From Erythrobacter sp. (GTDB lineage Bacteria > Pseudomonadota > Alphaproteobacteria > Sphingomonadales > Sphingomonadaceae), in the NCBI GenBank assembly GCA_019739335.1, contig CP073261.1, positions 2,036,001-2,100,000 of the forward strand: 64,000 nt of DNA. Reading direction: 5' to 3'. Numbering within the stretch: the stretch's first letter is position 1; each line of letters begins with the position of its first letter. Below, in pieces: positions 50,425-58,302 of the stretch. The position numbers were made by a program, and so were the translations under genes. Under the pieces are notes generated by a model. It was not told the origin of the DNA, did no database searches, and saw only the letters and a list, made by a program, of their open reading frames with translations.

Positions 50425-51057
50425 TCAGCCTTCCTGCTTCTTGATACGGACGAGCGAGAAATGACCGAGCGGGGGCAGGCTGCGGCGCTCGACCAGCGTG
50501 ACACTGGCATGGGTGTTCGCCCAGTCTTCGTAGAAGGCGAACGGGAATTCGGTGCGCCAGCCCAGCCTGCTGGTCACCGGCATGAGGAACTTTTCGATGC
50601 TCGAGCGAAGACCCGATTCCGCGCCGACCCGGGTGGCAACGATGATTTCCCCGCCCGGCTTCACCACGCGCAGGAATTCGTCCATCGCCCGCGCCGGATT
50701 GGGCACCGCGCTGACGACATATTGCGCGACGACAACATCGAATTCGCCGTCTTCGAAGCTCATCGCCTCGGCATCCATCACCAGCAGGTCCTCGACATTG
50801 GCGAGGCCGTGCTCGCGCACGCGCTTCTTCGCGACATCGAGCATCGAGCCGGAAATGTCTGTGCCGACGATGCGGGTTTCGGGCTTGTACTGGGGCAGCG
50901 AAATGCCCGTACCCACGCCCACCTCCAACACCCGGCGACCTGCCTGCTCGGCAGCGATCACCGCCCGGCGGCGGCCGATGGCGAAGACCTGGCCGAACAC
51001 CAGGTCGTAGATCGGTGCCCAGCGATCGTAGGCGGCGGCAACTCCGGCAGTCTGCAT
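50425..51057 (-). CDS. pmtA: Phospholipid N-methyltransferase (PmtA-like)
   Basis: 210 residues from ATG 51057 (MQTAGVAAAYDRWAPIYDLV). The opening YDRWAPIYDLVFG is typical of Rhodobacter-type PE N-methyltransferases, the SAM site is VLEVGVGTGISLPQY, with the acidic TRIVGTDISGSML and FDVVVAQYVVSAVPNP. The product methylates phosphatidylethanolamine up to phosphatidylcholine. The family also holds other methyltransferases, so PmtA is the best but not the only reading. It sits with psd and other lipid genes. Confidence 0.8.
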   Translation of the reverse strand: MQTAGVAAAYDRWAPIYDLVFGQVFAIGRRRAVIAAEQAGRRVLEVGVGTGISLPQYKPETRIVGTDISGSMLDVAKKRVREHGLANVEDLLVMDAEAMSFEDGEFDVVVAQYVVSAVPNPARAMDEFLRVVKPGGEIIVATRVGAESGLRSSIEKFLMPVTSRLGWRTEFPFAFYEDWANTHASVTLVERRSLPPLGHFSLVRIKKQEG

Positions 51058-51162
51058 TGTGTGTTCCGTTCGCAGCCTCGTGAAAGGCCCGAATGCTGCC
51101 TTAATGTTGCAACGCTGCGACAATCGCGCGCGTGGCTGTGGAGAACTGGAGCTTTGCAGGGG

Positions 51163-52092
51163 CTATCGGCAGTATCCGGCAAGGAAGCTTTCTATGGCAG
51201 ACAGGGTCGCGAGCCGAGGTCCGTTGCTTTCGCGGAGCAATTCGTGGCCGCCACTGGCGATTGTTTGCGGCCGAAGTCCCGGCAGTAGTGCCCCGATCCG
51301 GGCAATCGAGGCGGCGTCCACCACACGGTCGCGCGCGCCTGTCAGCAGGAGGACGGGAAGTCCGGGCGCGTTCTGGCGCAGTTGCCGCTCCAACAGGGTC
51401 ATCGAACGCGCAGCCGCTGCCAACCACAGCCAGGTCGGCCCGCCACGCGCGATTTCCGGGTGCTTGGCCTTCCACCACAGTTTGTCAGCGTGACGATCCG
51501 GACAGGACGTCAGGTGGCCGGGATTGCTGCGCGGCTGGCCTTTCCACAACGGCCGGTGAGCCAAGCACGGCACCCTGCCGACAAGGCCGAAGAAATTGAC
51601 CGCTTTTGCCCCCAACACCCCCGCCCTGATACCCAGCATTGGAGCCAACAGCACCGCCGCATCGCAAGCAATCCGCCGCTCCGCGAGAGCGCGCAGGAGC
51701 AAGTGCCCGCCCAGCGAATGCCCCAATGCAATATGCGACAAGCCATCATCAATGCGCCACTTATCCGCAAATCCCGCCAGATCGTCCACCATCGTCGCGA
51801 AGTCGGCCACGTGGCAGTATCCATCCGGGTGCGTCAGCCCCGATCCACCCTGTCCGCGCCAGTCAAAGCCTGAAACGTCCCAGCCCGAAGCCGCCCAGTA
51901 GCCAAAGGCTTCAAGATATTTCTCGAAAAAATCGCCTCGCCCGCCGAGGAAAAGCAGGCGTCCTCTGGGTAGGGATGCGGCAGCAAGGCGGAAACATCGA
52001 TGCTTGAAACCATCTATCGCACGCCATTCGCCGACCTTCAATCCATCGGGATAATTGCGACGCGCATGGGCTGGAACCATACCGTTGCGCAT
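51163..52092 (-). CDS. Alpha/beta hydrolase (lysophospholipase/monoacylglycerol lipase-like)
   Basis: 309 residues with the serine-aminopeptidase S33 / lysophospholipase pattern: RLLFLGGRGDFFEKYLEAF, DWRGQGGSGLTHPDGYC, nucleophile Ser in ALGHSLGGHLLLRAL, Asp in LLLTGARDRVVDA and His in IASGGHELLRES. It likely hydrolyses an ester of a glycerolipid. ATG 52092 is the furthest start; an ATG four codons on is equally possible. It follows the lipid block on the same strand and precedes the IS copy C. Confidence 0.85.
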   Translation of the reverse strand: MRNGMVPAHARRNYPDGLKVGEWRAIDGFKHRCFRLAAASLPRGRLLFLGGRGDFFEKYLEAFGYWAASGWDVSGFDWRGQGGSGLTHPDGYCHVADFATMVDDLAGFADKWRIDDGLSHIALGHSLGGHLLLRALAERRIACDAAVLLAPMLGIRAGVLGAKAVNFFGLVGRVPCLAHRPLWKGQPRSNPGHLTSCPDRHADKLWWKAKHPEIARGGPTWLWLAAAARSMTLLERQLRQNAPGLPVLLLTGARDRVVDAASIARIGALLPGLRPQTIASGGHELLRESNGPRLATLSAIESFLAGYCR

Positions 52093-52183
52093 AGCGTCTT
52101 GCGTTCGGTGACGGAAGCGACTTCAATCGGTGCTTCGCTTACCGAACCGCTACTCGCAGCGCATTCCCGTCATCAATCTGACG

Positions 52184-53023
52184 GGTCCTGTCAAAGCAAG
52201 TGCAACGCCGGCAAAGCGAGCTTGGCGCGGTAGGGGGTGCCATGTCCCGACCCAGAAAAGCTGCCAGCCCGTTCAGCTATTTCAACTCGTCACCCGAAGT
52301 AATCCGCATGGTGGTGCTGATGTGCGTGCGCTTCCCTTGAGCCTGCGGAACGTCGAGGAGCTGCTTGCAGAGCGAGGCGTCGACATCTGCCATGAGCCCG
52401 TGCGCTTGTGGCGGAACAGGTTCGGACTGCTGTTCGCTGCGGCTGATGTTCGGCGCCAGCGTGTCAGCCGGATGAAGGGCTTCCGGCAGTGGAAGTGGCA
52501 CCTCGGCGAGGTGTACGTGAAGATCAATGGCGAGATGCATTACCTGTGGCGCGCGGTCGACCAGGAAGGCGAGGTCCTCGAAAGCTACGTTACAAAAACG
52601 GGTGACAGGAAGGCATCGCTACGGTTCATGAAGAAAGCACTGAAGCGCCACGGCTCGCCGGTCGAGATCACCACTGATGGCCTTCGCTCCTACAAGGCGG
52701 CGATGTCAGAGCTCGGAAACACGGCAAAACAGGAGGTGGGACGCTGGGCCAACAACCGGGTGGAGAATAGCCACCTGCCGTTCCGACGACGAGAGCGGGC
52801 GATGCTGCGATTTCGGCAGATGAAGTCGTCGCAGAAGTTCGCCTTGGTCCGCGCCAACGTCCATAATCACTTCAACCTCGAACGCCACCTGATCGACAGA
52901 GAGAGCTACAAGCCCGCCGCTCGGCCGCCCTGGCCGAGTGGCAGACCCTCGCCGCATAAACCGCGCCGGGGTAGAGGAGGGCTTCGCCAATCGGAGACGA
53001 GTTGCGGTTAGACTGACAGCACC
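52184..53023 (+). mobile_element. IS6-family insertion sequence, copy C (defective, mosaic)
   Basis: About 840 bp, left end GGTCCTGTCA, right end TGACAGCACC. From about 52440 to the right end it is nearly identical to copy A (14008-14584), while the 5' ~250 bp are clearly divergent. This suggests recombination or conversion between elements. The right flank starts ATCGGG as in copy B. Confidence 0.8.
52242..53011 (+). pseudogene. IS6-family transposase, frameshifted and with first Asp changed
   Basis: The start MSRPRKAASPFSYFNSSPEV ends at TGA 52338-52340, because one base is missing in CGCTTCCC-TTGAGC compared with the other copies. In the following frame the catalytic Asp of WHLDEVYVKI is Gly (WHLGEVYVKI, codon GGC at 52505-52507). 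The second Asp and the Glu remain. It is inactive on two counts. Confidence 0.88.
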
Positions 53024-53065
53024 ATCGGGAGGTCTCGTATCCCAAGTGCCCGAAGGTCCGTGGAC

Positions 53066-54214
53066 TTACTCCTCTTGATCAAGGAAGGCGAGACTTCCCT
53101 GGTTGACCAACTCGACAATCAGTTCAATGATCGAAAGCGAACTCTGTGCATCAAACGTAAACTGCACACTTGCGCAAATCTGCTCAGCAAAAGCAGTGAC
53201 CTCGTCACGACAGGGATAGCAGCGCCCATCAATGAACAACAAAAGCGAAGTTGTCTGCTCCCGAATGAATGAAAAGCGGCTGGCGGGGTTCCGCACCAGT
53301 GGAATACTTTCGGCGAGGCACTGCAATACGACTTCGCTGCTGATGGTCTCCTCGGGTCGCCAATCGATGTCCGGATCCTTCGGCATGGTGCTGTATTGAC
53401 CGAACCACCGTTCAAACGCAGACCGATCAAGCATCGTTTCAGAGATCATGGCTTGTAGTGACCTGATGGCAGACGAAGAGATTTCACCGGGGTTGCGCTG
53501 CTCGGCAAGGTCCGGGTCTGCGTAGCGGTCGCCGTCACTCAGATCGGTTGATACACTTTCGGCCCAGTTCGTGAGCAATTCCGCGCGCGAAGGCGCCCGA
53601 AAGCCTATCGAGTACGTCATGCAATCGTCGCCGATCGCCACGCCGCGATGAGCGACGCGAGGCGGGACATAGAGCATATCGCCTGGCTCGAGGATCCATT
53701 CCTCGACAGCGCGGAAGTCCGCAAGGAGGCGCAAGTCGTCGTGCGGCAGCAACTCGGTGGTCTCGTCACAAAGCTCGCCCAGCTCCCACCGACGCCTGCC
53801 CAAGCCTTGAAGCAGGAACACATCGTAGTGATCGAAATGCGGGCCCACCCCCCCGCCATCGACTGCATAGCTCACCATGACGTCGTCAACCCGCCAGTTT
53901 GGCACGAAACGAAAGGGCTCCAGAAGTGCCGCCACGGACGGGACATGGTGATCAACACCCTGCACCAGCAGCGTCCACGGAATGCGTTCCAGCTTTCCGA
54001 AGCGGCCTTCGGGAAAGGGGCCTTGTTCGAGCTCCCATCGCTGATTGCGCTGGGTCACGAGGCGGGATTCGACGTGATCCTCATCCGCAAGTCCCGCCAG
54101 TTCATTCGGTTCTAGCGGATTGGACCATGCGTCCCATGGCGATCTGATCAGTAGCGGCTTTTTCTGCCAATATTCCTGGAGGAAAGCCGGAATGTCGAAG
54201 TTTTTAAAACGCAT
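53066..54214 (-). CDS. JmjC-type ribosomal oxygenase (RoxA/YcfD-like)
   Basis: 382 residues, close to the ~373 of E. coli YcfD, which hydroxylates Arg81 of ribosomal protein L16 using Fe(II) and 2-oxoglutarate. The JmjC facial triad is HFDHYD (His-x-Asp, in VGPHFDHYDVFLLQ) with the distal His in PPRVAHRGVAIG. The opening FLQEYWQKKPLLIRS is typical of this family, and the C-terminal dimerisation/winged-helix region (VVLQCLAESIPLVRNPASRF, RCYPCRDEVTAFA) is present. It stands alone, convergent with IS copy C. Confidence 0.92.
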   Translation of the reverse strand: MRFKNFDIPAFLQEYWQKKPLLIRSPWDAWSNPLEPNELAGLADEDHVESRLVTQRNQRWELEQGPFPEGRFGKLERIPWTLLVQGVDHHVPSVAALLEPFRFVPNWRVDDVMVSYAVDGGGVGPHFDHYDVFLLQGLGRRRWELGELCDETTELLPHDDLRLLADFRAVEEWILEPGDMLYVPPRVAHRGVAIGDDCMTYSIGFRAPSRAELLTNWAESVSTDLSDGDRYADPDLAEQRNPGEISSSAIRSLQAMISETMLDRSAFERWFGQYSTMPKDPDIDWRPEETISSEVVLQCLAESIPLVRNPASRFSFIREQTTSLLLFIDGRCYPCRDEVTAFAEQICASVQFTFDAQSSLSIIELIVELVNQGSLAFLDQEE

Positions 54215-54355
54215 GATTGTATCACATTTCGCTATTTGAGAGGTTTTATGCGCGCCGCAACCGGGCGAGTTTCATGGGAGGCATAATCCACAAGCAACGA
54301 AAGCAGGCACGGCTTTTAAGATGGAGACCAGCAAGGCCACGAATGCTTGTTTGCC

Positions 54356-55606
54356 TTCACAGAAGGAAACTAGCCTCCGCCAAGTTGACCGTGCCGTCCA
54401 GCCGGATGGCGTAGTCGGCGAGCGCGTCGCCATCGACGTCCATGTAGACCATCGTGTTGGCGCCAACGTGCGCCCAGCGCAGTTCGCCCGCCGTTCCGGA
54501 GAAGGCATCGCTGCCGATGTAATCGAAGGCATCGTCTGTGCCGCCCAGGATCGCATCGACTGCGGACAGATCGATCCTGTCACCCTGCGCCACGGTGAAG
54601 TCGGTGATCCGGTCGGCGGTGTTGGCCGCCAGTCCGGCAAAGTCGCCGTCAGCGAAAGCGAACACGTCTGCGCGGAGGCCGCCGGTCATCACATCGCGGT
54701 CCGCCCCGCCGATCAGCCGGTCCACCCCGTCACCGCCGTCGAGAATGTCGGCCCCGTCCTCGCCGTGCAGCGTATCCATGTTCGCTTCGCCGAGCAGCGT
54801 ATCATTGCCGGTGCCCCCATAGATGACATCGTTGCCGATGCCGCCCAGGATCAGGTCATCACCGCCATCGCCGTGGAGAGTGTCGATATTGGTGCCGCCG
54901 TTGATGATGTCATTACCTTCGCCGCCATGGATGGCGTCCTCGCCGAAGTTGCCAACCAGCCGATCAGCCCCGGACCCACCGTAGATTGTGTCGGCCGTGT
55001 TGCTGCCATAGATCGTATCATCGCCATCGAGCCCGGAAAGCGTCGCGCCGGCACTCCCGCCGTAGATCCGGTTGGCCAGCGCATTGCCGGTGCCCACCGT
55101 GGCCAGGGTTCCGGCCAGCCGCAGGTCCTCCAGGTTGGCGCCAAGGGTGTAGTTCACGCCCGAGCGGACATAGTCGATCCCTTCGCCCGCCAGTTCGACA
55201 ATCACGTCACCTGCTTCGTAGACGAAATAGCTGTCGTCCCCGCCGCCGCCGCGCATCTCGTCATCGCCCGATCCGCCGTTCAGGAGATCGTTTCCGGCCC
55301 CGCCCAAAAGCAGGTCGTTGCCGCCAAGAGCGTTGAGCAGGCTACCGAGCGTGGCATTGGCGACGAGTTCGTTGGCCAGCTGGTTGCCGCGCAACTGGGT
55401 GGCCAAACCGGCGAGGCCGAACGCTTCGATGTTGCCATATCGAGAAGGGTTCGCGGAGAAATCGATCGAGCTGATGATCCGGTCGAACCCCTCGTTCTCC
55501 AGCTCCGTTACAACGTCACCGATGCTGTCGATGGAGAAGGTGTCGTTGCCCATGCCACCCACCATCGTGTCACTGCCGGTGCCGCCGTCGAGTGTGTCGT
55601 TGCCGC
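54356..55606. repeat. Long direct repeat, copy 2 (RTX C-terminal module)
   Basis: Partner of 27915-29165, same orientation, offset 26441 bp, one difference noted. It encodes residues ~750-1165 of the serralysin and ends one base past the stop codon, as copy 1 does. Confidence 0.95.
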
Positions 55607-57854
55607 TCAGACCCTGAAGCACATCATCGCCCGCGAGACCGTAAAGCAAATCCACTCCGCTAGTTCCGGTGAGGTTGTCTATTCCCGGTGTGCCGTCCTG
55701 CCTTGTGGAAGGGACCAGATAGACTTGCTGATCCGAAAAAAGTGCCTGCTCGATGCCGATAAGCTGGTCGGTGCCGTCGGGCCCAACGACCAGGAAACTA
55801 CCGTCGACCTGCTCTGTGATCGTATAGTCCGCCAGCACTCCGGAAAAAACCGCAGTGTCCCACCCTGTACGGCCATTGAGAATATCGTTGCCACCCATTC
55901 CCGTTAGCACATTTGCGCCGGAAGTGCCGAAAATACGGTTATTGTGTTCGTTGCCAGTCCCGTCGAGATCGCCGGTACCCTGAAGGTAGAGAAACTCGAT
56001 CTCCGCGCCGGGGATAAAGCGCGGAAGACTCGCCCCCAGATAGGGATTTCCTCCTCCGGTCCAGTAACCCTGGCTCATTGTAAAGCTGACGGAAGCGTAG
56101 ACCCGGTCGGTGCCCATTCCGACACCTTCATATACTTTGTCGCCTATATGGTCGACGTAATAGATATCGGCTCCGTAATCGCCGGACATGCTATCTGCAC
56201 CGCCGCGTCCGTCGAGAATGTTGTTTCCGCCGTTTCCGCCAAGGCCGTTGTCGCCATCGTCCCCCGTCACGTTGAGGTGCAATAGACCTGACACACGGAC
56301 GTTTTCGATATTGTCACCGGCAGTCAGATTATAGACCGCGCTCGCCAGGGTATCGATCCCCCCATCGGCGAGTTCAATGATGACGTCCCCGATATCGTCC
56401 CAGACATAGGTATCGTTGCCGGTACCGCCGATCATGGTGTCGGCACCCGCGCCCCCATCAAGAAGATCGTTTCCGCCACGACCTATCAGCCGGTCATTGC
56501 CCGCCCCGCCATAGAGGGTGTCATCATCGATTCCGCCGTCGATCAGGTCATGGCCATCTTCGCCGTGAAGCATCCCCTGGCCGTTGCCACCGAACAGCGA
56601 GTCGTCGCCGCTTCCTCCGAAGAGGACATCTCCCCCGCCTTCCCCATGGAGTATATCGTTGCCCGATCCCCCATGGAGTGTATCGTCTTCCCTGCCCCCG
56701 TAGAGGGTGTCGTCGCCCTCCTCACCATGGAGGTTATCCCCGCCGTCGCCCCCTTCGAGCAAGTCGTTCCCGATGCCGCCATACAGCATGTCCCCGTCCG
56801 CCCCGCCAAGCAGATGGTCCTCACCTTCATATCCGAACAGATTATCGCGCCCGATACCCCCTTCGAGCCGATTGGCGATGTGGTTGCCATAGATATCGTC
56901 GTCACCCGATCCGCCGATCGCATTCTCGATCAGCGAGCGTGGATCGCCTGCGAACATGTGGGCATTGGCAACGAGGCCGGGTGGCGTGCTGCCGCCCCCC
57001 AATTGCGCGCTCTGGATCGGGTAGAACCTTATCCAGTTGCCGGGCCGCAAGTCGATATCGCCCGGTTGTGTATAGGTCGAAAAATCATAGGTATCGATAC
57101 CGCCGCCGTCCCAGATGGTCTGGAAAACGATATTCTTTTCAGGCGCGCCTTGCCCCGCCCCGTTGATAAAGAGTTCGCCGCTTGTCGGACTGAATGAATA
57201 GACGGTAGCCCCGGAGTTGGTCGAGTAATTCGGTCCATAGGCCTGCTGGAGGGCAACGATGTCCTCCATCATGTAACTTTGCGCGAAATCGGAGCCGTTG
57301 TTATAATATCCCAGTTCACCGCCTTGCGTCGAGCGGTAGCTCATCACCGTGTAGGGCATCCAGTCACGGTCGAGCGGCATCGGATCGCCGAATTCACCTT
57401 CGTGCGGGTGGAGCAGGCCGAGGGCGTGGCCGATTTCGTGCAGCAGGGCGAAATAGGCAAAGTTGCCGATAGCGGGAGACTGCATGTAGGCTTCGCTCGA
57501 ATACCACGAGTCTCCGCCTACGCTGTCCGTACTCGGCAGGAATGCGAACGCCGCATCTGTCACATTGGTATTGCCGAAGCGCAGTGTCGCTGTGGCATCG
57601 AGGCTGCCGGTGACCTCGGTGAAAACCAGATTCGTGAAGCTGGAAATCGTCGCGAGAATATGCCGGACGGCGTTCTTCTGCATTTCGCTGAAGGACACAA
57701 AACCGGCGACTATTTCATCGCCCGGTCCATAATCGGCATAATCGAGAGGGTTGTCGGGAAAACTGAAAGTGATTGTCAGGCCGGACCAGACGTCCGGGGC
57801 AAGCAGGCTTCGCGTGTAGGGATTAGAAGATAACGGCGCGACTTCCACGTTCAT
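54357..57854 (-). CDS. Serralysin-type RTX metalloprotease (M10B)
   Basis: 1165 residues without a signal peptide. The N-terminal ~260 residues form the metzincin domain: zinc motif LLHEIGHALGLLHPHEGEFG (HExxHxxGxxH) and the Met-turn TVMSYRSTQGG. A peptidase M10 serralysin C-terminal region follows (WDGGGIDTYDFSTYTQPGDI), then RTX repeats (GGxGNDxLxG) from about residue 300. An unrelated segment lies at about 550-720, and residues ~750-1165 are shared with the RTX protein at 27916. Serralysins leave by type I secretion using the C-terminal signal; no inhibitor or transporter gene is next to it. Confidence 0.95.
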   Translation of the reverse strand: MNVEVAPLSSNPYTRSLLAPDVWSGLTITFSFPDNPLDYADYGPGDEIVAGFVSFSEMQKNAVRHILATISSFTNLVFTEVTGSLDATATLRFGNTNVTDAAFAFLPSTDSVGGDSWYSSEAYMQSPAIGNFAYFALLHEIGHALGLLHPHEGEFGDPMPLDRDWMPYTVMSYRSTQGGELGYYNNGSDFAQSYMMEDIVALQQAYGPNYSTNSGATVYSFSPTSGELFINGAGQGAPEKNIVFQTIWDGGGIDTYDFSTYTQPGDIDLRPGNWIRFYPIQSAQLGGGSTPPGLVANAHMFAGDPRSLIENAIGGSGDDDIYGNHIANRLEGGIGRDNLFGYEGEDHLLGGADGDMLYGGIGNDLLEGGDGGDNLHGEEGDDTLYGGREDDTLHGGSGNDILHGEGGGDVLFGGSGDDSLFGGNGQGMLHGEDGHDLIDGGIDDDTLYGGAGNDRLIGRGGNDLLDGGAGADTMIGGTGNDTYVWDDIGDVIIELADGGIDTLASAVYNLTAGDNIENVRVSGLLHLNVTGDDGDNGLGGNGGNNILDGRGGADSMSGDYGADIYYVDHIGDKVYEGVGMGTDRVYASVSFTMSQGYWTGGGNPYLGASLPRFIPGAEIEFLYLQGTGDLDGTGNEHNNRIFGTSGANVLTGMGGNDILNGRTGWDTAVFSGVLADYTITEQVDGSFLVVGPDGTDQLIGIEQALFSDQQVYLVPSTRQDGTPGIDNLTGTSGVDLLYGLAGDDVLQGLSGNDTLDGGTGSDTMVGGMGNDTFSIDSIGDVVTELENEGFDRIISSIDFSANPSRYGNIEAFGLAGLATQLRGNQLANELVANATLGSLLNALGGNDLLLGGAGNDLLNGGSGDDEMRGGGGDDSYFVYEAGDVIVELAGEGIDYVRSGVNYTLGANLEDLRLAGTLATVGTGNALANRIYGGSAGATLSGLDGDDTIYGSNTADTIYGGSGADRLVGNFGEDAIHGGEGNDIINGGTNIDTLHGDGGDDLILGGIGNDVIYGGTGNDTLLGEANMDTLHGEDGADILDGGDGVDRLIGGADRDVMTGGLRADVFAFADGDFAGLAANTADRITDFTVAQGDRIDLSAVDAILGGTDDAFDYIGSDAFSGTAGELRWAHVGANTMVYMDVDGDALADYAIRLDGTVNLAEASFLL

Positions 57855-58302
57855 TTTTCTTCGCCCCGTCGCGTAATATCTTGATTGGGATGGCCTATCC
57901 TATTTCAGGGCGCGCCTCCAGCGCAAATATTTCCGGTTTTGGAGGCTCACGCGACTTCCCGATCTTCCTCGCCAACGATCAGAATTCGGGCGTGAAAAAA
58001 GGGCCAACAAGGTGGAGCACGCTCCGGCTCGTTCCCTTAATTCCTGCCGCGATTGAAATAGCCGGCTGGGTCGGAACAGGAACTTCTGCGCAGGTCTTGT
58101 CCAGCAGTGGAACCCCTCAACCACGCGTCGATTGACCGGGCATCGTTTCATGATTTATCGCCAATGCAGGCAGAGAAACAACCCTGCCGCATTTGTTGTT
58201 TCTGGCTAATGACATTCGGGTCGCACCGCAATTCCGAGTCCCTGGCCGGACAGGCGTAGCTTGCGTTCTTCCGGCGGGGACCAAACCCCGGGAGATTGAT
58301 CC
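57855..58302. other. Divergent intergenic region between serralysin and adhesin genes
   Basis: 448 bp without a supported gene. It should hold both promoters. A small inverted repeat (GGGGACC AAACCCCGG region, 58275-58292) precedes the adhesin ribosome site GGGAGA. Nothing else stands out. Confidence 0.45.

Noticed and set aside
13751..53031. 8-bp target-site duplications flanking the three IS6 copies
   Set aside because: Compared the 8 bases on both sides of each element; none match, so no duplication is claimed.
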